Notes: generated by a model not told the origin, from the letters alone. A stretch of 64,000 nucleotides of DNA from Acidiferrum sp963771295 (GCA_963771295.1 CAVYTB010000008.1:1-64000), one strand, 5' to 3'. Positions 10,586 to 19,549 are shown, counted from the stretch's first letter. Program-made: numbers and translations.

Positions 10586-10835
10586 CGACGAAGGGTTGTT
10601 TGGCCCACCTATCACGCGGATCTCGGATAAGCACACACTGAAATTTCCAGCCCCGCGCGTGGTCACAAACTACAAGCAGGCGACGGAGTACACAGAAGTC
10701 ATGATCGAGATGGTCATGAGGGGGTCGCTGACAGAGGAGGAGTACGCTTACCTGCGGTTGCTTGGCGCCCTGGCCGATCAATACGTCGCCAGTCAACACG
10801 GAGTCCTGCCGGAAGACTTTTACACAGATTTCTAA
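10512..10835 (+). CDS. Small acidic-helical protein, HigA-N-terminus-like
   Basis: 107 residues; ATG 10512 has a strong AGAGGAG site 5 bases upstream. The C-terminal half (NYKQATEYTEVMIEM, then LTEEEYAYLRLLGALADQYV) resembles the N-terminal helical region of HigA-type antitoxins, but no helix-turn-helix follows. I cannot assign a function. It may be a phage regulator or a small structural protein. It is the last gene before a terminator at 10912-10947 and so appears to end the phage-like transcript. Confidence 0.5.
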   Translation: MVATIEEKAAGLRCRWEELFPRTDDDEGLFGPPITRISDKHTLKFPAPRVVTNYKQATEYTEVMIEMVMRGSLTEEEYAYLRLLGALADQYVASQHGVLPEDFYTDF

Positions 10836-10911
10836 GAGTTTCGCAGGGCGGCGATGCGTTGGGCGGGTCCGCCCGGGTTCTTCCTCAACCCACTTACACC
10901 CACCCACACGG

Positions 10912-10947
10912 CGCCGGTTGTCCCTTCGCGGGATGGCCGGCGTTTTT
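10912..10947 (+). terminator. Rho-independent terminator ending the phage-like operon
   Basis: A stem of 13 pairs (CGCCGGTTGTCCC against GGGATGGCCGGCG, with a few G-U pairs) closes a TTCGC loop and is followed by TTTTTC. It sits 77 bases after the 107-residue gene and just before the toxin promoter, so the toxin-antitoxin pair is transcribed separately. Confidence 0.7.
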
Positions 10948-10952
10948 CTTGG

Positions 10953-10980
10953 TTGACAAATATACAAAATGTTGTATACT
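10953..10980 (+). promoter_or_regulatory. Toxin-antitoxin promoter with embedded operator
   Basis: TTGACA (10953-10958) and TATACT (10975-10980) are separated by 16 bases. The spacer and the -10 element contain a perfect inverted repeat TATACAA-AATG-TTGTATA (10961-10978). A palindrome inside a strong promoter is the usual operator for autoregulation by an XRE-type antitoxin. The repeat covers the first ATG of the downstream frame, so that ATG is unlikely to be the start codon of the toxin. Confidence 0.7.
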
Positions 10981-10986
10981 TGGTTT

Positions 10987-11340
10987 GTGCCTAAGGGTCC
11001 TGAGTATGCCGACATTGATTGGGGCGGTGACAGCTTGGAAATTTTATCGTCTTGGCCGCAGGCCGTTAAGGACACGATGGGCTTTGAGTTGCGCAAAGTG
11101 CAACGCGGTGAAATTCCAGATATCGGCAAGCCTATGCCGGGTATCGGTTCGGGAGTCTGGGAGCTTCGGGAAGACGAAGCCAATGTGTGCTATCGGCTGG
11201 TATATCTGCCAAGGAAAAACGATCTCGTCTGTGTGCTGCACTGTTTCGAAAAGAAGACCGAGCAGACACCGAAAAATGCCGTGGCAAACATTATTCGCCG
11301 CTTCAAGCGTGCGGTAAGGAAGAGGAAGGAGGAAAAATAA
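10987..11340 (+). CDS. HigB/Gp49-type (RelE-fold) toxin
   Basis: The product has the pattern of the phage Gp49 / DUF891 toxin family: a D-I-D-W start region, a helix with SLEILSSWPQAVKD, then GIGSGVWELRED, YRLVYLP and the strand VCVLHCFEKKTEQTP, closing with a basic helix. Members are usually ribosome-dependent mRNA interferases. The frame is open from ATG 10969, but that codon lies inside the operator and before the -10 element. GTG 10987 falls near the expected transcription start, which would make a leaderless message. A later start would cut into the domain. Antitoxin follows with a one-base overlap (TAATG). Confidence 0.7.
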   Translation: MPKGPEYADIDWGGDSLEILSSWPQAVKDTMGFELRKVQRGEIPDIGKPMPGIGSGVWELREDEANVCYRLVYLPRKNDLVCVLHCFEKKTEQTPKNAVANIIRRFKRAVRKRKEEK

Positions 11341-11648
11341 TGAGAACCAAGGGTGATGTGTTTGATGCCATCTTCTCTCCTGAAGAGGCGGTTGTTGTGA
11401 AATTCAGGGCGGATCTCTACGAAGCGATCCTTAAGGCTGCTCGCGATTACTCCGCCCGGGATCTTGAAATCATTCTGCGCGAACCGCAGCCCCGCGTGAG
11501 CGAACTGCTCAACGGAAAACTGGGCCACAAGAGCCTGGAAAAATTGCTCATCTATGCGGGACGACTCGGTATCGAGTATCGTGGCACCTTCCCGCAAGTC
11601 CGCAAGGACGTGCCGAAGAAGCAATTGCAGATGGTAGCTACTAGCTGA
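11340..11648 (+). CDS. XRE-family antitoxin (HigA-like)
   Basis: ATG at 11340 overlaps the toxin stop by one base and has AAGGAGG (11326-11332) inside the toxin gene, so translation is coupled. The 102 residues include a helix-turn-helix around residues 38-75 (ARDLEIILREPQPRVSELLN, then KSLEKLLIYAGRLGIE). Toxin-first order is usual for HigBA pairs. It is expected to neutralise the toxin and to bind the TATACAA palindrome upstream. A terminator follows 15 bases after the stop. Confidence 0.75.
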   Translation: MRTKGDVFDAIFSPEEAVVVKFRADLYEAILKAARDYSARDLEIILREPQPRVSELLNGKLGHKSLEKLLIYAGRLGIEYRGTFPQVRKDVPKKQLQMVATS

Positions 11649-11663
11649 GCAATCCAAAATCAA

Positions 11664-11700
11664 AGAGCCGTGGCCTCCCAAGGGTCGCGGCTCTTTTTCT
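11664..11700 (+). terminator. Terminator after toxin-antitoxin module
   Basis: AGAGCCGTGGCC and GGTCGCGGCTCT pair with two mismatches around a short loop, followed by TTTTTCT. It ends the higBA-like transcript. Confidence 0.75.
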
Positions 11701-11702
11701 AT

Positions 11703-11818
11703 TTGTGCCCATGTGCTCAGGTTGCAATTGTGCCCAGGTTACGAGGAGCGTATGGAAAATCGTGGGCGTATGGAACAAGTTTCAATTTCCAATACGCTCC
11801 TTGCGAAAATTGTGCCCA
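11703..11818. repeat. Short direct and inverted repeats at the phage/chromosome boundary
   Basis: TTGTGCCCA occurs three times (11703, 11728, 11810); the last two copies share the longer AATTGTGCCCA. Between them GGAGCGTATGGAAA (11745-11758) faces TTTCCAATACGCTCC (11786-11800) as an inverted repeat with one bulged base. No gene covers 11650-11990. The stretch separates the phage-like block from the housekeeping ftsH operon. It could be protein-binding sites or a recombination site; no integrase gene is in view, so this stays open. Confidence 0.4.
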
Positions 11819-11928
11819 AATTGGGATTAGACTATCCGTTTTCCCGCTTCTGTCCGTTGTATAGGTATTGATTCTACGTAACTTACTGGTTCTATTGGAC
11901 CCGGGGCGCGTTCTACTCCCACTCGCTC

Positions 11929-11960
11929 AAAAAAGTGGGGGCACAACCGTCTGTGCCCCC
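11929..11960 (-). terminator. Terminator of the tilS-hpt-ftsH operon
   Basis: On the - strand GGGGGCACA-GACGG-TTGTGCCCCC is followed by ACTTTTTT, a strong hairpin with a T-tract 32 bases after the ftsH stop. Confidence 0.8.
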
Positions 11961-11991
11961 GATAACAAAGTACTGAAAACTTGAGGTTGCC

Positions 11992-13959
11992 CTACGCCTT
12001 CGCGGGAGAATCTCCTCGCGTAAAGCCCGGCGCCGGTCGCAACTCGGGCCGCACCACCTTCGGATCCGTACCCGGTGCGGCTTGCGGAGGCGTCGTTGGA
12101 GGCGTCCGCACCTTCTCCGGCAGCGGTTTGCCCTCCATAAGCATTTTCACTTCGTTGGCGTCGAGAACTTCGCGTTCCAGCAATGCTGTGGCGATGCGGT
12201 CCAGCAGGTCGCGATTGTTGGAAAGCAAGCTGTGCGCCTTGTCATAAGCCTCGCTGACAATGCGCTTCACTTCCTTATCGATGTGCAACGCGGTGTCTTC
12301 GCTGAAATCACGATGTTGGGCAATTTCACGGCCCAGGAAGATGGCTTCTTCCTTCTTGCCATAGGCCAGCGGCCCCATGTTGCTCATGCCCCATTCGCAG
12401 ACCATGTTGCGGGCGATGTCGGTGGCGCGCTCAATGTCGTTGCCCGCGCCGGTGGTGATGTGTCCGAGGAAGATTTCTTCCGCGGTACGGCCGCCCATCA
12501 GCACTGCCAGCGTGCCTTCAAGAAATTCCTTGGTGTAGGTGTGCTTGTCTGCTTCGGGAAGCTGCATGGTCAAGCCCAACGCCATACCGCGCGGGATGAT
12601 GGTGACTTTGTGTACCGGATCAGCGCCCGGTGTCATCGCGGCGACCAGTGCGTGCCCCGCCTCGTGATACGCCGTGTTCTTCTTCTCCTCATCGGAAAGA
12701 ATCATAGACTTGCGCTCGACGCCCATCAGCACCTTGTCTTTAGACATCTCGAAATCAGCCATGGTGACGAATTTGCGGTTTTGCCGAGCCGCCCACAACG
12801 CCGCCTCGTTCACCAGGTTGGCCAAATCCGCGCCAGAGAAGCCCGGCGTGCCGCGCGCGATGATGGACATCTCAACGTCATCGGAAAGAGGCACCTTCCG
12901 CGTGTGTACGCGGAGAATTTCTTCGCGGCCTTTCACGTCGGGGCGCGCTACCACTACGCGTCGATCGAACCGGCCGGGGCGCAGCAATGCGGGATCAAGG
13001 ACGTCGGGACGGTTGGTTGCCGCAATCAGGATGACGCCTTCGTTTGACTCAAAGCCATCCATTTCCACGAGCAATGCGTTCAAAGTTTGCTCGCGCTCGT
13101 CGTGTCCGCCACCAAGGCCGGCACCGCGATGACGACCAACGGCGTCGATTTCGTCAATGAAGATGATGCAAGGCGCGTTCTTTTTTCCCTGTTCAAAGAG
13201 GTCGCGTACGCGGCTTGCGCCCACGCCCACGAACATTTCCACGAAGTCAGAGCCGGAAATCGAGAAAAACGGGACATTGGCTTCGCCGGCAATCGCCCTG
13301 GCCAGCAGCGTCTTACCCGTTCCTGGAGGCCCGACGAGCAACACGCCCTTGGGGATGCGTCCACCGAGCTTCTGGAACTTCTGCGGATCCTTCAAAAACT
13401 CAATGATTTCCTGCAACTCTTCCTTGGCTTCGTCGCTGCCCGCCACATCCTTGAACGTGGCTTTCTTCTGCTGAGCTGAAAGCAACCGCGCCCGCGACTT
13501 GCCAAAGCTCAGGGCTTTGTTGCCGCCCGCCTGCATCTGGCGCATCAGGAAAAACACAAACCCAGCGAGCAACAATAAGGGGAGGGCGTTCAACAGGATC
13601 AATACCCAATCGCTGCTGCGGACTTCTTTCACATTCAGCTGTACCTGTTTGTCGCGCAGCGCCTTGGTAATCTCCGGCGCATTTTCCTTCGGCACGGTCA
13701 CGCGAAACTTCTTGTTCTGCTTCGCGTATTCGCCCTGCATCTCATAACTGTTAGGCGAGAGATACATGGTGACTTCTTTGACGTCACCCTCCTCGACCCG
13801 GGCCATGAACTCACTATAGCTGGGAGTGTCTTCGCGGGGCGTCTGGGTATTGGCGGAGACCAGTCGCCAGAGCATCACGCCCAGAAAGACAATCGAGATC
13901 CAGAAAAGAATTGTTTTTGCCGTGGAACTAGAATTCACATTACCCTCGCTATTTTCCAA
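11992..13959 (-). CDS. ftsH: ATP-dependent zinc metalloprotease FtsH
   Basis: 655 residues, normal length. Two membrane segments (about residues 15-35 and 118-140) flank a periplasmic part. The AAA module has Walker A GPPGTGKT, Walker B IIFIDEID and the second region of homology around ATNRPDVLDPALLRPGRFD. The peptidase zinc site is HEAGH, with a downstream Asp. The tail is Pro-rich. FtsH extracts and degrades membrane and short-lived cytosolic proteins. It is the last gene of the tilS-hpt-ftsH operon (30 bases after hpt), a conserved order in many bacteria, and is followed by a terminator. Confidence 0.97.
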   Translation of the reverse strand: MENSEGNVNSSSTAKTILFWISIVFLGVMLWRLVSANTQTPREDTPSYSEFMARVEEGDVKEVTMYLSPNSYEMQGEYAKQNKKFRVTVPKENAPEITKALRDKQVQLNVKEVRSSDWVLILLNALPLLLLAGFVFFLMRQMQAGGNKALSFGKSRARLLSAQQKKATFKDVAGSDEAKEELQEIIEFLKDPQKFQKLGGRIPKGVLLVGPPGTGKTLLARAIAGEANVPFFSISGSDFVEMFVGVGASRVRDLFEQGKKNAPCIIFIDEIDAVGRHRGAGLGGGHDEREQTLNALLVEMDGFESNEGVILIAATNRPDVLDPALLRPGRFDRRVVVARPDVKGREEILRVHTRKVPLSDDVEMSIIARGTPGFSGADLANLVNEAALWAARQNRKFVTMADFEMSKDKVLMGVERKSMILSDEEKKNTAYHEAGHALVAAMTPGADPVHKVTIIPRGMALGLTMQLPEADKHTYTKEFLEGTLAVLMGGRTAEEIFLGHITTGAGNDIERATDIARNMVCEWGMSNMGPLAYGKKEEAIFLGREIAQHRDFSEDTALHIDKEVKRIVSEAYDKAHSLLSNNRDLLDRIATALLEREVLDANEVKMLMEGKPLPEKVRTPPTTPPQAAPGTDPKVVRPELRPAPGFTRGDSPAKA

Positions 13960-13989
13960 AACCGCCGAACCCTGAATCTCCGAGCCCGG

Positions 13990-14586
13990 CTATTTCTTGC
14001 GCCCCTGTTTGCTCTTCACCGGCCGATTTACCGTCTTCCCAGCGGCCAACTGCTTCCCGTTTCCGCCTGTGCCATCCGTGCGAGCTAACCCGTAGCCGGA
14101 CCACAGTACGTTAGATGCAGTTCTGAAGCCGAAGTAATCGGGCTCCAGAGCCACGCGACGCTTGGACGTCTTGTCCAGCAGCACCGCCAGCCGCAGCGAC
14201 CTTGGCTTGCCTTCCCCAATGCGCCGCAGCAGAAAATCCTGCGTGATACCGCTGTCGATGACCGCATCGACCAGCAACACATCGCGGCCCTTCCACGCTG
14301 GCCGCTCTTTGCCATCCGAGGTCATGGCTGCGCGGTTCGCAAAAAACACTTCGCGGCGGGCCTTGCCGGCCAGATCAACGTCGCGAACGTCCTCGCGCAG
14401 AAAATGCAGGGCCACGGGAACATCAATCGCTCGAATCAGATCCGCGGCGAATATAAAGCCCCGGTCCATGGTTACGACCACGTCCAATCTCCGGCCGTGA
14501 TACTCGCGCGAAATCTCCAGCCCCAGTGCGCGAACTCGGTTTCCAATTCGCGCCGCTGAAAAGGTGGCGCCACTCGTCTTGGTCAC
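13990..14586 (-). CDS. hpt: Hypoxanthine-guanine phosphoribosyltransferase-like protein
   Basis: 198 residues. The phosphoribosyltransferase fold is visible: MDRGFIFAADLIR in the place of the usual LKGS/F-ADL loop, and DVLLVDAVIDSGIT in the place of the PRPP motif, which is normally two acidic residues followed by a DTG-type sequence. The second acidic residue is Ala here and the LKG loop is changed, so the protein is divergent. The C-terminal 30 residues are basic and low-complexity. Position between tilS (4-base overlap) and ftsH supports hpt. It would salvage hypoxanthine/guanine to IMP/GMP. Confidence 0.8.
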   Translation of the reverse strand: MTKTSGATFSAARIGNRVRALGLEISREYHGRRLDVVVTMDRGFIFAADLIRAIDVPVALHFLREDVRDVDLAGKARREVFFANRAAMTSDGKERPAWKGRDVLLVDAVIDSGITQDFLLRRIGEGKPRSLRLAVLLDKTSKRRVALEPDYFGFRTASNVLWSGYGLARTDGTGGNGKQLAAGKTVNRPVKSKQGRKK

Positions 14587-16049
14587 AGTGCTGGTTCCTC
14601 AGTGATCAGGACTGCTCTCCGTGTCTTTGCATCGGCCGCGAACTCAGCGGAAACCGGCAAGCCACGGACCCACGCCAACTCCCCGCCGCTGGTTAGCACC
14701 GGCCAACTTTCTTTTTCCCAGCGGCTGACCGACTTCTCATTCAGAAGCCGCGCCAGTTTGTGGCGCTTCTGATGGCCCAAAAGACGAATCGCATCGCCTG
14801 GCCGCCAGTTCCGCACCACAAGGGGTAAACGTAACCTGTCGCGGTCCAAGACCGCCCCTGTCTCACTAGTTTCTCGCCCTTCGGCGGGCCAGTCAATGAC
14901 TGTAAAGGACAAGCGGCACGATAGTGGCACAAGGGGCAACTGTGCCGAACCGGAGCGCAAATCGATCTCGTAGGAGTATTGCCGTGGAGTGAACTTCCTC
15001 CGCTCTTTCTCTGCCGTAATTTCTGTAGCGCGAAAGCGCAAGGAATCGCGGTCGCGCCGCACTTCTACTCCGCCAGGCAAATACAAAGCTTTGCCACTAT
15101 CTTTCTGCACGGCCAACTCAAGCACAGCCGCCACATGAATTGCGCTCAACTGTCCGGCGCGTGGCTTTACGCTCTGCACAATTTGCCTCAATAGCCTAGT
15201 CTTCAGCGCCTTCGCCCCCGCGAGCAAATCAGCCAGTACTACGCGAACTTCGATGGGCGATTGCTGGGCCAAGGACTGGCGCCATTCAGCGACTTGAGCG
15301 TCAAGATACGCTTCATCCTCGCGCGCCAGTTCGGCCAATTGGCAAAGATGCTCGACGACTGCGGGCTGAAAGTTTTTCCTCAGCAGTGGCATGAGCTTTT
15401 GACGAATCCGCGCCCTCATTCGTTTGGTGTCCAGATTGGTTGCGTCATCACGCCATCGCTGACGTTTCGCTCGCAGATACTTGCGCAAATCTTCGCGGCG
15501 CACGCTGAGCAGCGGGCGAAATACCGCTCCCGCTTGCGGATGAATTCCGCCAAGTCCGGCGAGTCCCGTTCCGCGCAGGATGTGCGCCATAACAGTTTCG
15601 GCTTGATCGTCGGCTGTATGCGCCACAGCAATTCTTGTTACACGTTCCTCGCGCACCAGTGTTTCGAAGAACGCATAACGGGCCTTCCGGGCCACTTCTT
15701 CCAGATTGCCGCGTTCGCGTTTCGCGCGTGCCGCAATGTCTTCGCGCGCGACGAAAAACTCAAGGCCATGCTCAGTGCTCAATTTTCTTACGAATCTCTC
15801 ATCGACTTCGGAGGCTTTGCCGCGCAGTTTGTGATTGAAATGCGCCACGCTCAGAACGATCCCAGCCTGCTCGCGAACCTCCAGCAGCAAATGCAGCAAC
15901 GCAACCGAGTCGGCGCCGCCAGACACAGCAACGGCGATGCGCTCCCCCGGCATTAGAGACGCGCTTTTTCGCAAGGTCCTATTCAGGTTTTCCGCGAGAT
16001 TTGGCAGCTTCGCGGACGCGCGGCGCGAAGAAGTTTTGCGGCGAATCAC
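14583..16049 (-). CDS. tilS: tRNA(Ile)-lysidine synthase TilS
   Basis: 488 residues from a GTG start at 16049. The N-type ATP-pyrophosphatase P-loop SGGADSVALLHLL is near residue 44, followed by VAHFNHKLRG and later HTADDQAETVMAHILRGTGLAGLGGI, which are TilS signatures. The C-terminal substrate-binding part ends with RLLGHQKRHKLARLLNEKSV. The enzyme converts C34 of the AUA-reading tRNA-Ile to lysidine and is essential. It is the first gene of the operon and is divergent from the 16S rRNA unit. Confidence 0.93.
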   Translation of the reverse strand: MIRRKTSSRRASAKLPNLAENLNRTLRKSASLMPGERIAVAVSGGADSVALLHLLLEVREQAGIVLSVAHFNHKLRGKASEVDERFVRKLSTEHGLEFFVAREDIAARAKRERGNLEEVARKARYAFFETLVREERVTRIAVAHTADDQAETVMAHILRGTGLAGLGGIHPQAGAVFRPLLSVRREDLRKYLRAKRQRWRDDATNLDTKRMRARIRQKLMPLLRKNFQPAVVEHLCQLAELAREDEAYLDAQVAEWRQSLAQQSPIEVRVVLADLLAGAKALKTRLLRQIVQSVKPRAGQLSAIHVAAVLELAVQKDSGKALYLPGGVEVRRDRDSLRFRATEITAEKERRKFTPRQYSYEIDLRSGSAQLPLVPLSCRLSFTVIDWPAEGRETSETGAVLDRDRLRLPLVVRNWRPGDAIRLLGHQKRHKLARLLNEKSVSRWEKESWPVLTSGGELAWVRGLPVSAEFAADAKTRRAVLITEEPAL

Positions 16050-16153
16050 GTTTTCAACAACCTCTGTGTTTCGCGCATCCTAGCATGTTGTAAGGACTTA
16101 CAGGCATCGCCTTGAGGCACTGTGGAAAATAGGGAAAATCCTGTAATCGTGTG

Positions 16154-16181
16154 TTGACATTTTCGCATGGTCTGCTAATCT
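16154..16181 (+). promoter_or_regulatory. 16S rRNA promoter
   Basis: TTGACA (16154-16159) and TAATCT (16176-16181) lie 16 bases apart, with TG-C directly before the -10 element (extended -10). The expected start is near 16188, giving a leader of about 200 bases before 16S. It faces away from tilS. Confidence 0.65.
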
Positions 16182-16229
16182 TAGTGAGTTCGTTGGTAGC
16201 CACTCTGCAGGACAGGGAGGCAGAACAAA

Positions 16230-16241
16230 CGCTCTTTGACA
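16230..16241 (+). promoter_or_regulatory. rRNA antitermination boxA
   Basis: CGCTCTTTGACA matches the rRNA boxA consensus TGCTCTTTAACA at 10 of 12 positions and lies in the 16S leader, where Nus-factor antitermination complexes assemble. The same bases can also pair with the region downstream of 16S (18079-18086). Confidence 0.7.
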
Positions 16242-16271
16242 ACCGATACGATGTGCCAGAATCTGTTCGAC

Positions 16272-16304
16272 CCCATTCGGGTTTTCGAGCGCGAATGGGT
16301 TTTT
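16272..16304 (+). terminator. First terminator-like hairpin in the 16S leader
   Basis: CCCATTCG (16272-16279) pairs perfectly with CGAATGGG (16292-16299) and is followed by TTTTT. It lies after boxA and before 16S, so it would act as an attenuator that antitermination must override. Confidence 0.5.
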
Positions 16305-16345
16305 GAGTTAATTTGAGCGACTCATAATTTTGCTTGGTAGGCTGG

Positions 16346-16368
16346 CCCGGGGCAACCCGGGTTTTTTT
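16346..16368 (+). terminator. Second terminator-like hairpin in the 16S leader
   Basis: CCCGGG-GCAA-CCCGGG forms six G-C pairs closed by a GNRA tetraloop, followed by seven T residues (16362-16368). It is a textbook intrinsic terminator placed about 20 bases before the mature 16S 5' end. Confidence 0.6.
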
Positions 16369-16386
16369 ATCGCCAAGCTACAGGCT

Positions 16387-17921
<1,535 letters not shown>

Positions 17922-18046
17922 TAAATAAGAGAAATCTACTCCGCTATGGTGTGCGGACGATGGTTTCCACGCATCCTGCAGCTCTCACGGGCTGTGGTTT
18001 GCTAGACTCAGTTAACTTAAAACCCTGACGGCTTATGCCTGAAGGG

Positions 18047-18086
18047 CGAACAGATTCTGGTAGATCGCTATCGGCTGATCAAAGAG
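18047..18086 (+). other. 3' half of long-range 16S processing stem
   Basis: CGAACAGATTCTGG (18047-18060) is exactly complementary to CCAGAATCTGTTCG in the leader (16256-16269). The helix continues outward: ATCG and TATCGG (18064-18067, 18069-18074) pair with CGAT and CCGATA (16249-16252, 16243-16248), and TCAAAGAG (18079-18086) pairs with CTCTTTGA of boxA (16232-16239). Stems like this bring the two ends of pre-16S together for RNase III cutting. Confidence 0.85.
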
Positions 18087-18101
18087 ATCAAAGTTTCAAC
18101 G

Positions 18102-18138
18102 AAGGGCCGCTGTTCATTCAGCGGCCCTTTTCCTTTTT
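18102..18138 (+). terminator. Terminator of the solitary 16S unit
   Basis: AAGGGCCGCTG-TTCATT-CAGCGGCCCTT: eleven perfect pairs followed by TTCCTTTTTT. It directly follows the processing stem and closes the transcript with 16S as its only gene. Confidence 0.9.
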
Positions 18139-18499
18139 TGGAGTCGGCGGTCGAGCCACTATTTTGCGCTCGTGGTTCGAGTTGGCCCGTCAGTTTCAAG
18201 ATGGCACGCGTTCCCGATTTGGCGTGTTCCAATGATTTCAGCAGATCCCCGCCTGTACAAAGAAAAAGCGAAGCACGCTCATCACGGGAAGTCTTTTAGT
18301 TGTCGTGATGGCATTTTCCTAGATTGGGAAAGGCTTTTTGAGGCTGTCACTTGACCATGTGGAAAGTCTCATGCAGGTGTGAAGTTCCAAAGCCGCACAG
18401 ACTCCTTCGTTCTGATCCAAATCGGACTAGGGGAGAAGTTCGACGTACAAAGATCGAGGCCAATCTTCATGAGAGCCAAAATAAAAGGCAAGGACGCAT
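18139..18499. other. Intergenic stretch, nothing recognised
   Basis: About 360 bases after the 16S terminator. No rRNA, tRNA or convincing coding frame is visible on either strand; the few open frames have no ribosome site and no recognisable sequence. Confidence 0.5.
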
Positions 18500-18532
18500 T
18501 TGAGAGGTTTCTTCATTCAGCCATAGATATGG
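18500..18532 (+). promoter_or_regulatory. Possible vapBC promoter/operator
   Basis: A weak -35 (TTGAGA, 18500) lies 18 bases before TAGATA (18524). A small palindrome CCATA-GA-TATGG (18521-18532) overlaps the -10 element, 12 bases before the antitoxin start. The position fits autoregulation by the ribbon-helix-helix antitoxin; the sequence match is modest. Confidence 0.35.
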
Positions 18533-18544
18533 TAGGATTCGTTT

Positions 18545-18775
18545 ATGCGGACTACGGTCGACATTCCCGACGTTGTATACCGGGAACTAAAGGCAAAGGC
18601 GCTGGGCGAAAATCGTTCCGTAAAGGAGCTAATTTTGCGCGGTGTGGAAACCGTACTACGATCGAAGTCTGTAAAGAAAAACAAACGCATATCACTTCCA
18701 TTGGTTCGCTCCAAAAGACCAGGCAGCCTCGAGGTCGACAATGACAAAATCTACGACCTCATTTCTTTTCCCTGA
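18545..18775 (+). CDS. vapB: VapB-type ribbon-helix-helix antitoxin
   Basis: 76 residues. MRTTVDIPDVVYRELKAKA is the beta-strand plus first helix of a ribbon-helix-helix DNA-binding domain, followed by the second helix SVKELILRGVETVL. The C-terminal part is polar and should bind the toxin. The gene overlaps vapC by 35 bases, the usual arrangement for this pair. Confidence 0.8.
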   Translation: MRTTVDIPDVVYRELKAKALGENRSVKELILRGVETVLRSKSVKKNKRISLPLVRSKRPGSLEVDNDKIYDLISFP

Positions 18776-19193
18776 TCTGAACGTGTGGTTGGCTCTGTCG
18801 CTGCAGAGTCACGTTCATCATCACGCCGCAGCGCATTGGTTGGAAGCACTGTCTGGTACGCAAAGACTTTGCTTCTGCCGAATCACGCAGTTGGGTCTGC
18901 TGAGGCTGTTGACGACCGCGCAATTGATGGGCGAGGACGAGGTTCTTACCCAGGCAGAGGCGTGGAGCGTGTACGACGAGTGGGTGTCGGACGAGAGAGT
19001 CCAGTATCTTGATGAACCAGTTGACCTGGAAAAGTCGTTGCGGGATCTTACTCGGTTCCGCCGCGTCGCTCCGAAAGACTGGGCGGATTCCTACTTGATT
19101 GCGTTCGCGAAGTCGGCTGGAATCCGACTGGTTACGTTTGACAAAGCGATAGGTCACAGGTCGAGCGATGCGATTCTGTTGTCAGGCGTTTAG
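18741..19193 (+). CDS. vapC: VapC-type PIN-domain ribonuclease toxin
   Basis: 150 residues, usual length. PIN motifs are FPDLNVWLAL (first acidic residue), SHVHHHAAAHWLEAL, RITQLGLLRLLT, ADSYLIAFAKSAG and LVTFDKAIG, matching the subgroup of PIN toxins with the D-x-N-V-x-L-A-L start and the T-Q-L-G motif. These enzymes cleave specific RNAs, often tRNA or rRNA. Its location next to the only visible 16S gene may be chance. It forms a pair with the overlapping vapB. Confidence 0.85.
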   Translation: MTKSTTSFLFPDLNVWLALSLQSHVHHHAAAHWLEALSGTQRLCFCRITQLGLLRLLTTAQLMGEDEVLTQAEAWSVYDEWVSDERVQYLDEPVDLEKSLRDLTRFRRVAPKDWADSYLIAFAKSAGIRLVTFDKAIGHRSSDAILLSGV

Positions 19194-19235
19194 AAGCAGC
19201 TTCAGAGCCAATGCACTGCACTAACATTGCGATGT

Positions 19236-19385
19236 TCATCGGTATCTGAGGTTCTGAGGGAATACTCCGACTTTGCCTAAGCCGGCGGCATAATCGGGAT
19301 GGACCTGATCGAGTCCAGCAACTTCAGCATCGCTCACGCACTCTTCTGCTGAGATAGCCGACAAAGGGTGACGGTAATTTGACAT
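19236..19385 (-). CDS. Possible 49-residue protein, unknown
   Basis: ATG at 19385 (MSNYRHPLSAISAEECVSD) has AGGAGGAG about 10 bases upstream, which is stronger than chance would suggest. The frame closes at 19236 and would give an acidic peptide ending VFPQNLRYR. No family recognised. The rest of 19194-19549 shows nothing else. It may be a spurious frame. Confidence 0.3.
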   Translation of the reverse strand: MSNYRHPLSAISAEECVSDAEVAGLDQVHPDYAAGLGKVGVFPQNLRYR

Positions 19386-19549
19386 CTTCGTGACACTCCT
19401 CCTGAGGCCCACTGCTATTGTGGTTGCGACATCGTAATGTACTGCCGTATGCGGAGAAAAGCGAGTCCACCAGCAACTCGTTCGGCTTCTACAAACTCAG
19501 CCACCTCTCCCTTAGTTCGAACAGGTAATAAAAAATCCACACGGAAGGA

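Noticed and set aside
12082..13047. Long + strand open frame (321 residues) opposite ftsH
   Set aside because: It is antisense to a certain ftsH, lacks a ribosome site and has no recognisable domain; high-G+C codon structure creates such frames.
17922..18046. Spacer tRNA or start of 23S after 16S
   Set aside because: No cloverleaf or 23S 5' landmark is present, and a processing stem and terminator follow.
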